Below, in pieces: positions 41,147-51,707 of a DNA stretch of 64,000 nt. The stretch is taken from the NCBI GenBank assembly GCA_030684835.1, contig JAUXWZ010000036.1:62001-126000 (forward strand). The letters run 5' to 3'. The DNA is from Beijerinckiaceae bacterium (lineage in GTDB: Bacteria > Pseudomonadota > Alphaproteobacteria > Rhizobiales > Beijerinckiaceae). The notes under the pieces were generated by a model. It was not told the origin of the DNA, ran no database searches, and saw only the letters and a program-made list of their open reading frames with translations. The position numbers and the translations under genes were made by a program. Positions within the stretch are counted from its first letter, which is position 1. Each line of letters opens with the position of its first letter.

Positions 41147-44100
41147 CTATTCGCCACTCGCGAGCAACGCGGCGTTGCCTCCCGCGGCCGCCGAGTTCGT
41201 CGAGATTGTCTGCTCGATCGAGAATCGCCGCAGGTAATCTGGCCCGCCCGCCTTCGGACCCGTGCCTGACAATCCGCTGCCGCCAAAAGGCTGGCTGCCG
41301 ACGACCGCACCGATCATGCTGCGGTTGACGTACACATTCCCTGCGCTCATGCGCGCGCGCACCTTCTGGATGGTTTCCTGAATACGGCTATGAACGCCCA
41401 ACGTCAGCCCGTAACCATTGGCCGCGATGCTGTCGAGCGTCGCGTCCAGATCCGGCAGATCTGCGGCGTTGGGCGACCAGCGCGCGACATGCAACACAGG
41501 CCCGAAAATCTCTTGCGTCATGTCGCCAGCCCGGTCGATTGTGACGATGTGCGGGGCTACGTAGAGACCCTCGGGCGCGTCCTTCGTGAAAAAGATGCGG
41601 CCCTGCGCACGCATCGCGTCGATGTGGTTTTCCAGCGCCGCCTTGGCCTGCTCATCGATGACAGGTCCCACATGAGTGGACGGATCGCGCGGATCGCCGA
41701 TCTTCAATTGCGCCGCGGCGCCTGCAATCATTGCGAGGAGGTCGTCGGCGATGTCGTCCTGAACGCACAAAAGGCGAAGCGCGGAGCAGCGCTGCCCCGC
41801 TGAACGGAAGGCGGACGTTATCACGTCGTCGGTTACCTGCTCCTGCAGCGCGCTCGCATCCACGATCATTGCGTTTAGGCCGCCCGTCTCCGCAATCAAC
41901 GGGGAGATGGCGCCGTCGCGGTTCGCGAGCGTCCGGTTTATGGAGCGTGCTACTGCGGTCGAGCCAGTGAACGCAACGCCCGCACAGGCTGGATGGGCGA
42001 CGAGGGCCGCTCCGATGTCACCGGCGCCAAGTACGAGCTGGAGCGTTGCCGAGTGCGCGCCAGCTTCATGCATCAGCCGCACCGTTTCGAATGCGACCAG
42101 GGGCGTCTGCTCCGCCGGCTTCGCCACGACGGGGTTTCCCGCCACTAGCGCTGCTGCAATCTGCCCTACGAAGATCGCCAGCGGGAAATTCCATGGCGAG
42201 ATGCACACGAAGACGCCACGTCCTCGCCTCACAAGCTCATTCTCTTCCCCACGGGGCCGGGCATGCGCTGGGGCGTGAAAAGCTGCTCGGCCTGCGCCGC
42301 GTAATAGCGGCAATAATCCACCGCCTCACGCACTTCGGCCAGCGCGTCGTCTAAAGTTTTGCCCCCCTCCGCCTGCAGAAGCGCGATGAAGCGCCCACGC
42401 CTTGTCTCGATGAGATCAGCCGCGCGGCGCAAAATGTTTGCGCGGCTGCTTATCGGCGCCGACGACCATTCGAAGGCATATTCTGACGCGGCGGCCATGG
42501 CCATCTCCGCATCCTCCCTTGTGGCCAGCTGAGCCTCCCCAATCACGGCGCCCCCAATTGGGGAGCGGCGCGCCTCGACGCCGCCACTTCCCGCTGCCGC
42601 ATGCATCAGCGGCATTGCTCTCACGAAACCGGCGCCGCCTGCCGCCTCACGCATCAGTGCTTGCAAACTCGCTTCGTGCCCGAATTCGACGCCGCATGAA
42701 TTCATCCTTTCAGGCATGAAGAGATGCGCGGGCAACGCAATGCGGCGACTGCGGGCAGGCTTTTGGCGCAGAAGCGCTTCGGGCCGGATAAGAAGGTCAT
42801 CGATCGACGTGGAGGGGTCGAGGACGCGCGCCACAAACGACGAGTTCGCACCGTTTTCAAGCAGGCGACGCACGAGATACGCAAGAAGATCGCGGTGCGT
42901 CCCGACCGGCGCATAAATGCGAACCGCTACGTCCTCCTCCTCCAGCACAGCGCGATAGAGATCCTCGCCCATCCCGTGAAGGCGCTGAAACTCATAGCCG
43001 CCAACGCGGCCGGCGCGCTCAATGATGGAAGCGACGGTCAGGGCGTTGTGCGTGGCGAATTGCGGAAGGAGCTTTGGACGAAGGCTGAGCAGCTTTTCGA
43101 CGCAAGCCATGTAGTTGAGGTCAGTCATCGCCTTGCGCGTGAAGACCGGAAAATCGTCGAGCCCACGCTCCTGTGCGCGTTTGATCTCGGTGTCCCAATA
43201 TGCGCCCTTGACCAGGCGCACATGCAAGCGCTTGCCAGCAGCACGCTCGGCCAGCCAGTCGATCAACGCGGGTGCGCGCTTTTGATAGGCCTGGACCGCC
43301 AGTCCAAGCGCCCCGCCCTTCGCTTCGCGTAAGGCGACATCGAACATGTCGAGCGTGAGTTCGAGACGATCAGCCTCCTCCGCGTCGACAGTGAGCGCGA
43401 GCCCTTTGTCGCGCGCGCGGCGAACGAGTTCTATGAGGCGCCCGCCTGCGTCTCGCAGGACGCTGGGGCGCGAGATAGCTTCGAAGCGAGGGTGAAGCGC
43501 GGACAGTTTGACCGAGATCGCGCTGCTGACGTCTGAGGAGCCGGCGGCGGCGTCGCCAATGGCTTCGATTGCTTGCGCGTAAGCGTCAAAGTGCCGGTCT
43601 GCGTCGGCTTCGGTTCGCGCGCCTTCGCCCAGCATGTCAAACGAATAGCGCCAGCGGCGCCCCTCCCCCCTCGCGCGAGAAAGGGCATCGCCGATCGTTT
43701 CCCCGATAACAAAATGCGAGCCCAGGACGCGCATCGCCTGGCGCACGGCAATCCGCACCGCTGGAACGCCTATCCGGCGCACGAGGGCGGCCAACGACCC
43801 GCCAGGCGTATCCTGCGCGCCCACGATGCGCTGAGCTAGGGCAAGCGCCCAGACAGATGCGCCAGCGACTAAGCTTTCGCCGCGCAACACATGGTGCGCC
43901 CAGTCGCCTTGTCCTATCTTGTCCTCGATGAAGAGGTCCGCCGTCCTGTCATCGGGTATCCGCAAAAGGGCTTCGGCAAGCATCATCAACGCGACGCCTT
44001 CGGCGGTCGATAAGGAGAACTCGTGAAGGAGGTCTTCAATGCCGCCGATGCGGGATCGCTGCCGAATCGCAGTGATCAGAGTGCGTGCGCGCGCATCAAT

Positions 44101-44214
44101 GCGCGTCTCCGCCTCGTGCGGAAGCGTTGCACGCGCGACGAGGTCTTCCGCAATCACGTCGTCGTTCCCGCCCCACGGGGCCCGGAACGGGGCGCCACCA
44201 TCTGCTAAGGCCAT
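41147..44214 (-). pseudogene. putA: Bifunctional proline dehydrogenase / P5C dehydrogenase with a single frameshift
   Basis: Two frames together encode a complete short PutA. The first (44214 to 42229) carries the proline dehydrogenase barrel (LTVDAEEADRLEL, RLVKGAYWDTEIKRA, FATHNALTV) and the start of the aldehyde dehydrogenase domain, then stops at MSL. The second continues from EENELVRRG through the ALDH core: SPWNFPLAIF, FTGSTAVAR, ETGGLNA and the catalytic Cys in SAGQRCSAL. One extra G in the run at 42247-42250 (read on the minus strand as GTGGGGAAG) joins them: 3,068 bases plus one is 1,023 codons, or 1,022 residues, the size of rhizobial PutA. It is either a recent mutation or a sequencing error. 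A good GGAGG precedes the ATG. Confidence 0.88.
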
Positions 44215-44605
44215 CGATGCCTCCTTCCGACAGGAACGAGCGGGCTGTGGCTCCCTTGCGCCGCCATTCTAAGCAATACTCGCCGAGAGAGTTGACCGAA
44301 TAGTGGCGCGCTGGTCCAGCCAGCGGGCGAACGAAATCAGTGCGCTCGAAACGGACCCGAAATCGTCGCGCCTGCCAACTCCTGCCCGTCGATACGAAAT
44401 CGTATCCCGGAACCGAAGTCCACGACGCCTTGAACATATCGAAGAAAACCGGGATTTCATTTGGCCCGGCAAGCGCGTGATTACTGTCGCTCCTGACCCA
44501 TAAACGAACTGCGAAAGGTTCGCTTGCGCGTCATGGACCAGATCGCCGCAGCTCTCCACAGGTTAGCGCCCGTGACCCCAATACCCGTTCAGAAATCATT
44601 GTGGA
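44215..44605. other. Intergenic region upstream of putA
   Basis: The 391-base gap has short overlapping frames on both strands without protein-like features and no recognisable PutR-type regulator. It contains the palindrome at 44391-44406 described separately. Confidence 0.4.
44391..44406. promoter_or_regulatory. Palindrome GATAC-N6-GTATC, candidate operator of putA
   Basis: GATACGA and TCGTATC are 7-bp complementary arms around two bases, 177 bases upstream of the putA ATG. The outer core GATAC-N6-GTATC is identical in arms and spacing to the palindrome at 17743-17758, suggesting one regulator for both places. Confidence 0.45.
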
Positions 44606-46096
44606 TCACTGACTATGTAGTTCAGAAAACGCATCGATCCGCTCCAGCATGTAACTAAAGAATGGATTCGATGACATACGCATTAATGTATCCATACCTA
44701 TTACAAGGACGCCCCGCTCACCTCGCGTAGCAATGGCCCCGAGGTTAACGCCAAAATTTTCTTCAGGATCGGGATGCATTCCATAGAGAGAATCGCTCAG
44801 TGGAAAGGGCAAAGCGATATGCGACAATGAGTAAACTTCACGGGGGTAGGCTAACCCTAGCCTGCGCTCACTCGGAGTTGACGAACCGGAAGATGTTACG
44901 CGCTCAACCATTTCGAGACTTGTGGCGGAAGCGTTCGTGACAAGCCTGTTCGTGAAGTCACGGGCTCCTGGCGCAATGACCCGATCGAACGTTGCTGCCG
45001 CCCCTGCACTTACAAGTGGTCCGAATCTTGTACTTCTGTTAATGTCAAATATAACCAGTTCACTGCCGTTTATCGGAAGATGATTGTATAGCATATCGAC
45101 AATTGCCAGCGAGCTAACTGTAAAGTCCGCCACAGACTGGAATGTCTGTATGGGAGCAAGGTCTCTGATGCGGCCATTGACACTTAAACGTCGAATCTTA
45201 TCCTGTAGCATACGGGTCAAAAGATATGACTGACGTGCGGCGTTGACTGGAAAAGAATTGTACTTAAATGGATTGAACTCAGGCACAATACTCAGCCACG
45301 CAGCCTTTGCAAACGGCGGGAACAAGGCTGGCAAGCCTGCCACCCCCGCGAAGCGAGCAAACCTCGTGACGCCAATCATCGGAGAGAAGAGTATAATTTT
45401 GTCTGGGCGTGTGATGGAATTGTTCTCAAGGGCGTCAAGCGCATAGTTAAGAGCTAGCGCGCCGCCATTTGAGTATCCGATAAGATGCAATGGCGCATCG
45501 TCACCAACCAACCTGCGGCCTTCTTGCACCGCCAAATTAGCAGCCTGAGCCCAGTCCTCCCATGTCGCCTTCGTAAGTCCCGCCGGCACAGTACCGTGGC
45601 CAGGCAAGCGAATTGCGAGGGCGACAAATCCCGCATCGCTATAATGCCGTGCGATGTGCCTTAAGCTATATGGTGAATCCGTGAGGCCATGAAATAGTAC
45701 GGCGACGCCTCGTACTGGACGAGATGGGTGAAACACAAACGACCTGTTCCAGTCATGAACGAAGTTACTCGGATTGACGGGACTGCCCTCAAAATAGCGA
45801 TTTGATGAAGTCTTCGATTCAGGGGTCAGTTTCCCTGATAGTTCGCGGCGCACATCCGTGAAGACTTTTTGCTCACGGGCAAGATGGTCGGTCCACGTTG
45901 CATGAACCAGTTCGCTACGCTTCAGCTCTACCGGAACGTATGTATGCCAGGCTTCGAGTGGCGGTCCTCTCTGTGAATCATAAATCCGAAAAACGAAGAG
46001 CGACAAAGCGGAGACCGCAATGATCATGGCAATCTTCTTGAGCAACCTGATCACTGGCGTCCCAAGGCCCTTTGCATGAGTTATGGCTCCCGTCAT
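44606..46096 (-). CDS. Membrane-anchored alpha/beta hydrolase
   Basis: A 496-residue hydrolase with one N-terminal membrane segment (about residues 22-42) and a large periplasmic catalytic domain. HGLTDSPYSLRHIA near residue 139 holds the oxyanion motif, RLPGHGTVP follows, and the nucleophile elbow is GYSNGG near residue 207. The family resembles carboxylesterases and lysophospholipases. Codon and base composition is more AT-rich than in the surrounding genes, which may mark recent acquisition. The catalytic His is probably in LSHIALPF near residue 425. No operon partner is obvious: it is followed by a 391-base gap and lies 118 bases from the GntP gene. Confidence 0.8.
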   Translation of the reverse strand: MTGAITHAKGLGTPVIRLLKKIAMIIAVSALSLFVFRIYDSQRGPPLEAWHTYVPVELKRSELVHATWTDHLAREQKVFTDVRRELSGKLTPESKTSSNRYFEGSPVNPSNFVHDWNRSFVFHPSRPVRGVAVLFHGLTDSPYSLRHIARHYSDAGFVALAIRLPGHGTVPAGLTKATWEDWAQAANLAVQEGRRLVGDDAPLHLIGYSNGGALALNYALDALENNSITRPDKIILFSPMIGVTRFARFAGVAGLPALFPPFAKAAWLSIVPEFNPFKYNSFPVNAARQSYLLTRMLQDKIRRLSVNGRIRDLAPIQTFQSVADFTVSSLAIVDMLYNHLPINGSELVIFDINRSTRFGPLVSAGAAATFDRVIAPGARDFTNRLVTNASATSLEMVERVTSSGSSTPSERRLGLAYPREVYSLSHIALPFPLSDSLYGMHPDPEENFGVNLGAIATRGERGVLVIGMDTLMRMSSNPFFSYMLERIDAFSELHSQ

Positions 46097-46213
46097 GGAC
46101 GACTGTACTCAACGCCCTCAGCAAACAGGACCCTCAAGCAGGATGCTCGAAATCATCTTGGATATCCGGATTATGCAGCCGGGACTTTTACACCAGTTGT
46201 GACAAACGCGCCG

Positions 46214-47662
46214 CTAGAACGATCCAAAGATCGACCCCAATGTGAGGACAGCTATCAGTGCGATGATGACGCTGACAATGACCGTCATCACCATATCCAT
46301 GTAGCTTTCGCGATGAGTGAGGCCGCTGATGCTCAGCAACAACAGAACGGTTCCGTTGTGCGGCAGCGCGTCCAGCGTTCCGGCGCTGATTGTCGTGACG
46401 CGATGCATGAGCGCGGGATCAATGCCGTACTGATGCGCGAGCTGCAAATAATGGTCGCCAAGCGCGTTGAGCGCAATGGCCATTCCACCGGACGCGGTTC
46501 CCGTGAGCGCGGCTAGCGCATTCATTGCGATGGTCAGTGAAATTAGCGGTCCGCCGCCTACGTTCAGCACGGCCTCACTGACCGCCGTGAAAGCTGGCAA
46601 AGCTGCCACGACCGCGCCGAAGCCCACCAAACTGGAGATCATGAGAATTGGCAAACCGGCGGATGCGGCGCCCGAATCAAGGCTCTCACGAAGGTCCGGC
46701 AGGCGAGCGTAATTCAAAACCACGAGCGCTACATTCGCCGCTGCCAGCGCGATGATAACCGACCACACGCCCGCCACGGCGCCGAGCGACGTTCCGCCCC
46801 ACGCTTCGCTTGCCAAGAACGGGAACGAGAGACGGGGAAATACGATGAGAGACATCATGAAATTAACGGTGATGACGACGACAAGTGGAAGGACCGCTAT
46901 CAAGAAAGGCGGCAGATTGGAGGAATGCCTACCGTGGTGAGCCTCAGCCGGATCGAAATGCCCCGAAGCGCTGGCCTGCATGCGGGTGGGTTCGTCGATC
47001 ACGGCAATTGTGTCGAGCGGACCTCCATACCCCTCCCCCGCGCGCCGCGCGGCAGCCTCCGCGCGGGCCAGCCACCACAGGCCGAAGGCAAGAATGATCG
47101 CGGAGGCGATAATGCCGAGGCCGGGCGCGGCAAAAGTGGTCGTCCCGAAATACGGCATCGGGATCGCGTTATTCACTGACGGAGAGCCAGGAAGAACGGA
47201 CATCGTAAATGTGAAGGCGCCAAGGCCGATGGTGGCGGGAAGTAGCCGCTTTGGAATATCAGCAGCGTGGAACATGGCCTGCGCCATCGGCACCAGGACA
47301 AAGAACGCGACGAACACGCTGACGCCGCCGTAGGTGACCACCGACGACGCGATGACGACAGAGAGAATCGTATTTTGCGTTCCCAGACGTTCACTCAGGA
47401 ATTTGGCGATCGACTTGATGGACCCGCTATCGTCCATCAGTTTGCCAAAGAGTCCGCCGAGTAAGAACATCGGAAACCACCGGGTGAAGAAACCGGCCGC
47501 GCCCTCCATGAACGTGATCGTCCAGTGCGCCAGCAGCGGTTCGCTTGAAACCGCGGCGGCGACCAGAGCCGCAAGCGGCGCAACAAGCAAAATGCTCCAG
47601 CCCCGGAACGCAAGCCACATCAGGACGGCCAGCGCGAGGATAATCCCGAATAAACCCAACAT
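46214..47662 (-). CDS. GntP-family permease
   Basis: A 482-residue multi-pass transporter with about twelve hydrophobic segments. FLLGGLFGKLMDDSGS near residue 70, then IVASSVVTYGGVSVFVAFFV-type sequence and VLPGSPSVNNAIP, are typical GntP/ion-transporter superfamily re-entrant motifs. Members carry gluconate, lactate or other hydroxyacids. A GTG at 47671 would add three residues; the ATG at 47662 follows AGGTGGGGG. It lies 59 bases downstream of the urea transporter, so it may be the last gene of the urease operon, which would be unusual. Confidence 0.82.
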   Translation of the reverse strand: MLGLFGIILALAVLMWLAFRGWSILLVAPLAALVAAAVSSEPLLAHWTITFMEGAAGFFTRWFPMFLLGGLFGKLMDDSGSIKSIAKFLSERLGTQNTILSVVIASSVVTYGGVSVFVAFFVLVPMAQAMFHAADIPKRLLPATIGLGAFTFTMSVLPGSPSVNNAIPMPYFGTTTFAAPGLGIIASAIILAFGLWWLARAEAAARRAGEGYGGPLDTIAVIDEPTRMQASASGHFDPAEAHHGRHSSNLPPFLIAVLPLVVVITVNFMMSLIVFPRLSFPFLASEAWGGTSLGAVAGVWSVIIALAAANVALVVLNYARLPDLRESLDSGAASAGLPILMISSLVGFGAVVAALPAFTAVSEAVLNVGGGPLISLTIAMNALAALTGTASGGMAIALNALGDHYLQLAHQYGIDPALMHRVTTISAGTLDALPHNGTVLLLLSISGLTHRESYMDMVMTVIVSVIIALIAVLTLGSIFGSF

Positions 47663-47721
47663 CGCCCCCACCTTTCATTTCATGCGCTGCGATTTCACAT
47701 CGCGCGCGGCAACACTTAGTT

Positions 47722-48753
47722 TTATGCAGTGTGATGGCTCGCGTCATCGCTCGAAGCAACAACGCCGGGCTCACCCTGTCGACTCTCAAGGCATTGCCGC
47801 GGCAAAAGGAACAGCCAGGAAACGATCACGAACGGCGCAGTCAGGGCTGGAATAGCGAAAGGTGTAAGTGCGACATTCAATGCCGCTTGCGCGATCACCG
47901 TGAAAACGACTCCGATTGCCGCGTAGGTCGCCACACGGAGACTTGGGCTGTAGGCGACCGTACCAAGCAAGATCGCCGTCAGTACCGGGCTGAATCCGAG
48001 AAGGCCGCCGGTGATCAGGTCGCTCTCGGCTCCGAGAACATGAGCTGTGAGGACGGCCAGAACAGCGCCACCAAGAGCGAAGAGCGCAGTTGGCAGGGAA
48101 CTCACGGCCAATCCGATGAGGAAGAGTAATGCGGAGACGCCGCTGGCTTTGAGAAACACTTGGGAAAGACTGAGAACGACACCCCTACCCAAGTCGATGA
48201 TATTAAGCGGATCGACTGCGAACGGCTCAAACGCCGCCACCATGTTGCCGGTGGGCAATGCGACGCCCTTCAGGCCCGCGAAGCCGTAGGTGGCGAGCAG
48301 AAGCAACCATGTCGTCAGGACGAACGGGAATGTGAGGGCCGTAAGGCCCCAGTCTTTTACAGCGTTGCTGACGCCCAGCATCACGATGACAGACACCACC
48401 GCGCCAAGCACCACATAAACCCACAGAAGAGGACCGGGCGCGAGAAACGTCGCCAATGCTAGGCCGACAAGAACGCCATTGTATCCGCAAAGTCCGGCGT
48501 TCAATTTCTCCTGCGGAACGCGCAACCACATTGCGGCGAGCGACGACACGACCAGCGCGAGAAGACCACCGAAGAAAATGTGCGGTGCCCCGGCGGCAAA
48601 CGACCCCCAGGCAACCGCAGCGAGAAACAATGCCCCTGTTAGCGGGTTGTTCTGAAACATGACCTGCCCGACGCCGCGAAGATTGACGTCGACAAACCGC
48701 AAGGCGTGAGATGAGCGGCACGCTTTGTCCCATTCCATTAACAAGGCAGTCAT
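47722..48753 (-). CDS. Urea transporter (UT family)
   Basis: A 343-residue membrane protein of the urea channel family. The two homologous halves each contain the signature region: LNAGLCGYNGVLVGLALA near residue 82 and ITGGLLGFSPVLTAILLG-type sequence near 241. Such channels let urea move down its gradient at high rate. It is downstream of ureD by 47 bases and in the same direction, which fits uptake for the urease. GGAGGG precedes the ATG. Confidence 0.9.
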   Translation of the reverse strand: MTALLMEWDKACRSSHALRFVDVNLRGVGQVMFQNNPLTGALFLAAVAWGSFAAGAPHIFFGGLLALVVSSLAAMWLRVPQEKLNAGLCGYNGVLVGLALATFLAPGPLLWVYVVLGAVVSVIVMLGVSNAVKDWGLTALTFPFVLTTWLLLLATYGFAGLKGVALPTGNMVAAFEPFAVDPLNIIDLGRGVVLSLSQVFLKASGVSALLFLIGLAVSSLPTALFALGGAVLAVLTAHVLGAESDLITGGLLGFSPVLTAILLGTVAYSPSLRVATYAAIGVVFTVIAQAALNVALTPFAIPALTAPFVIVSWLFLLPRQCLESRQGEPGVVASSDDASHHTA

Positions 48754-48800
48754 GTCGCCCTCCGACGAACGTAAGCCTCACCGTCCAGCCTCCGACGCAG

Positions 48801-49751
48801 TCAGCGCCAGAAAAACTTGGGCCGCAGATCGCGACCCGTCACTTCCTTACGCACAATGCCCGCGAATTCGCGCACCTTCGTTTTCACAGCCTCTGTCTCG
48901 CGGCCAGCGACCTTAAAAATAAGACCCGCGCCGTTTGGCATCCTAGAAACACCGAACGCGAGGCCATTCACGAGATCGATGCTGTTGCCGACTTTCTCGT
49001 AGATAGATTCCGCCTTGTCGGGCGGTGTGCAAAGCATGACGTTGCCGAATACGTCAAACGACCCCATCACCCCTGCCCGTCGCAACGCATACTGACCAGG
49101 CTTGATGACGAGTTTCTCCGTGAATAGCAGGCTCTCGTCAGGGCGGTACGCCGACGTCGCAATCGACAGAAGAGTTGCGCCGAACCACTCGTCGTCGCGA
49201 TGGTGCATTCGACCGGGCTGAATGATGTCCGCCATTAAAAATGTCGCGGAGTGTGCGACGGAGACTTGCGTATCGCTGATAAACCGCGCTGCGCGATGAG
49301 GAATCAACGGGTCCGGCAAAAATTCCAGATAAGCGCCTTCAGCGAGTGAAAAACGCTGTGTCTGGGCCGCGTAATTTGCGTCCATGCTGTGAATCTTGGT
49401 CGCCGATTGCGTCGTCACGTGGGCACAGGCGCCGGCGGCAACGGACACGTCGAGCGCCAGACGATCGCCCTGCAGCACGCATCCAGTGGTGGTGATCACA
49501 AACACATGCGCGAGTTCTGGCATTGCTTCGTCACAATAGATGACGCGCTGCGCCATATAGGGAATGCGTCGATCGTTTTCCGCCAGGATCGTTCGCCCAT
49601 TTCGTTGCTCGAAGCCGAGACGAAGGTAGCCCGATTTGCCAACGGCGCCGCTTCTCATTTGTTGCGGTTCATCTTGGAAACTTGCGAACTCCGGCGCTGT
49701 CGCTCCGATCGTGTGGACGTCAGAAGGCAGCGCTTGCCACGCAGGCATCAT
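48801..49751 (-). CDS. ureD: Urease accessory protein UreD
   Basis: A 316-residue UreD/UreH. Recognisable segments are [24 protein letters not shown] with [20 protein letters not shown] (the core UreD motif near residue 100), and [12 protein letters not shown]. UreD is the scaffold that, with UreF and UreG, opens apo-urease for CO2 and nickel delivery. Its ATG overlaps the ureG stop by four bases. In this operon ureD is last of the accessory genes, after ureG, as in several rhizobial operons. The N-terminal 35 residues are more variable. Confidence 0.92.
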   Translation of the reverse strand: MMPAWQALPSDVHTIGATAPEFASFQDEPQQMRSGAVGKSGYLRLGFEQRNGRTILAENDRRIPYMAQRVIYCDEAMPELAHVFVITTTGCVLQGDRLALDVSVAAGACAHVTTQSATKIHSMDANYAAQTQRFSLAEGAYLEFLPDPLIPHRAARFISDTQVSVAHSATFLMADIIQPGRMHHRDDEWFGATLLSIATSAYRPDESLLFTEKLVIKPGQYALRRAGVMGSFDVFGNVMLCTPPDKAESIYEKVGNSIDLVNGLAFGVSRMPNGAGLIFKVAGRETEAVKTKVREFAGIVRKEVTGRDLRPKFFWR

Positions 49752-50392
49752 GCACGCTCCGGTGCGTTGAGCTTGAGATCGAAAAGGAACTCGCGTTCGA
49801 TCAATTCAATGAGAGCCGATATTCCCTCGCCTGTCTTGCAGTTTGTGAACACGAACGGCTTGTCCCCGCGCATAAAACGCGAGTCTGTATCCATTCTTTC
49901 CAGACTTGCGCCGACGTAAGGAGCAAGATCCGTCTTATTAATCACGAGAATGTCCGAATGTGTGATCCCCGGGCCATTCTTGCTTGGTATCTTGTCGCCG
50001 GCCGCTACGTCGATGACATAAATGAAATAGTCAACTAACGCTGGCGAGAAGGTGAGCGTGAGGTTGTCTCCGCCACTTTCGATCAATACGACGTCGCCAT
50101 CTGGAAAGCGGCGCTCCATGTCCTCCACAGCGGCGAGATTCATACTAGGATCCTCGCGAACCGCTGTATGCGGACAAGCCCCTGTCTCAACGCCGAGAAT
50201 GCGCTCTTCCAGAAGGATTCCCTTGAGCGTCCGCTGAACGTGCTTTGCGTCCGCAGTCGTCACCACATCGTTGGTGATGATTAGCACCTTGACGCCGAGA
50301 TCAAGGAGGCGCGGCGTTATTGTCTCGACCAGCGCCGTTTTACCCGAACCGACTGGTCCGCCAATACCAATTCGCGTGACCTTTTTCGCCAT
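49748..50392 (-). CDS. ureG: Urease accessory GTPase UreG
   Basis: A 214-residue SIMIBI GTPase. The P-loop is [13 protein letters not shown] at residues 9-21. [16 protein letters not shown] carries the CPH nickel-binding motif, [12 protein letters not shown] is next, and [11 protein letters not shown] gives the guanine-specificity motif. UreG dimerises with nickel and GTP and delivers the metal to urease through UreF and UreD. It lies 16 bases after ureF, with ureD starting inside its stop. Confidence 0.95.
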   Translation of the reverse strand: MAKKVTRIGIGGPVGSGKTALVETITPRLLDLGVKVLIITNDVVTTADAKHVQRTLKGILLEERILGVETGACPHTAVREDPSMNLAAVEDMERRFPDGDVVLIESGGDNLTLTFSPALVDYFIYVIDVAAGDKIPSKNGPGITHSDILVINKTDLAPYVGASLERMDTDSRFMRGDKPFVFTNCKTGEGISALIELIEREFLFDLKLNAPERA

Positions 50393-50408
50393 TCCCGAAC
50401 CCCGCGCT

Positions 50409-51125
50409 CTAGCTCATGAACAAACGCACATGCGCCTTCGTATGATAGGCTAACAGAATATCTGTTTCCGGCGAAAAACCAGCCATGTCGGACAAGTGCG
50501 CGTTAGATGCTTCCAAAAACGCGTCTTCAGAAAGCTCATTTACCTCGTAAAGGACTTTTTGCGTGTCAACATGACTGACCTTCAGTAGCCGGAGCGCGGC
50601 GCTCAGAATTGTGGCAGTGACTCCATACTGATGAACAACGAACGCGGTACGCGCTGGCAAGCGCTGGACGGCGAAGGTTATTCCGAGCGCCACCGGAAAA
50701 CACCCCGGCGTCGCGCTTGTCTCTATGCAGTTACGCCATTGCGCAAGAAGATCGTTCTTAATAAGCTCACAATTGAGCTCTACAAACTTACGACCCATCC
50801 GTGTCGTCATCGTGCGCGCTTCTTCGGACATCTTTCGCGCGTGAACATGCCTGTCTATAGTCAAAAGCTGGTCGATATCAGCTAAAGTTGCTGCTTGGTG
50901 AGCGCACAACATGGCAATAGCGTCGCCGCGTGCGGACTGCTCGACCGCCGTGAGAACAAACTCACGCAAAGTATCGATGCACCGCACAAGCTTCGTCTGA
51001 ATAGCCGACTCAAGACCGCACGAAAAAGAAAAGCCGCCGATTGGAAACGTAGAATCACCGAACTGGAGCAAGCGCATGAGAGCGACTGCGCTCAGACCAC
51101 TTTCCATCTGATTTAAGTTTATCAT
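50409..51125 (-). CDS. ureF: Urease accessory protein UreF
   Basis: A 238-residue all-helical UreF. The N-terminal block [21 protein letters not shown] is the family signature, and the C terminus ends in [20 protein letters not shown], close to the usual conserved end. The frame is open from 51386, but that is a shadow of ureE; the ATG at 51125 overlaps the ureE stop as ATGA and gives the normal UreF length. It forms the UreD-UreF-UreG complex. Confidence 0.92.
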   Translation of the reverse strand: MINLNQMESGLSAVALMRLLQFGDSTFPIGGFSFSCGLESAIQTKLVRCIDTLREFVLTAVEQSARGDAIAMLCAHQAATLADIDQLLTIDRHVHARKMSEEARTMTTRMGRKFVELNCELIKNDLLAQWRNCIETSATPGCFPVALGITFAVQRLPARTAFVVHQYGVTATILSAALRLLKVSHVDTQKVLYEVNELSEDAFLEASNAHLSDMAGFSPETDILLAYHTKAHVRLFMS

Positions 51126-51697
51126 TTTCTGATTTGACCATGCGAATCCGCGTGGGCATGAGCAATACCTTCTGCGCCGCCGAATAGACGTCTCGTTTCG
51201 TGCGGCGCCAGGTAGGGGATCACCTCGCGTCCCGGCACAAACTCGTAGGCGATATTTTCGAAGGCATGCGTTCGCATCACCGAGTCCATAACCTTGCGAG
51301 CTAGGACCAGCGGCACATACACCTTGTTGTTCTTTACTAGCGCGGGCCAATGCTGATTGCCCATCGCGTGACCAATTTCGATGCACGTACGCATCGCTAA
51401 CACCGGATCAAGACGTGAAAGCTCGGTAAGATCGACAACCATGACCTCGCGAACATCGATCCGCGCAACCACTGCACAGTAGCTATCGGCTTGCCAGTGG
51501 AGGACATCGCCATCGTGAATATGCATCCCGCGTTCTAGAGAAATCGCCAGTTCCTGGTCACTGACTGTCCGCTTTCGCAGGCGGCTTTTTTGCGATTCCC
51601 ATTGATCGAGTTCAAGAAAATCGATCTTGGCAGACGCAAGAAGCGCCTGCCACTTCGGTTCGTTACGATTGCCAAGAACCGCCTCTACCAGAATCAC
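51122..51697 (-). CDS. ureE: Urease accessory nickel chaperone UreE
   Basis: A 191-residue UreE. The peptide-binding domain covers roughly residues 20-90, and the metal-binding domain contains CIEIGHAMGNQHWP near residue 120, where His residues bind nickel. The C-terminal tail is only modestly His-rich (AHAHADSHG), unlike the poly-His tail of Klebsiella. It sits directly downstream of ureC by 10 bases and overlaps ureF by four bases. This copy should hand nickel to UreG. Confidence 0.9.
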   Translation of the reverse strand: MILVEAVLGNRNEPKWQALLASAKIDFLELDQWESQKSRLRKRTVSDQELAISLERGMHIHDGDVLHWQADSYCAVVARIDVREVMVVDLTELSRLDPVLAMRTCIEIGHAMGNQHWPALVKNNKVYVPLVLARKVMDSVMRTHAFENIAYEFVPGREVIPYLAPHETRRLFGGAEGIAHAHADSHGQIRK

Positions 51698-51707
51698 AGC
51701 GCACCCC

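Noticed and set aside
41147-44214. Two separate functional genes, a proline dehydrogenase and an aldehyde dehydrogenase
   Set aside because: The second frame has no suitable start and begins mid-domain; one added base fuses both into a normal PutA.
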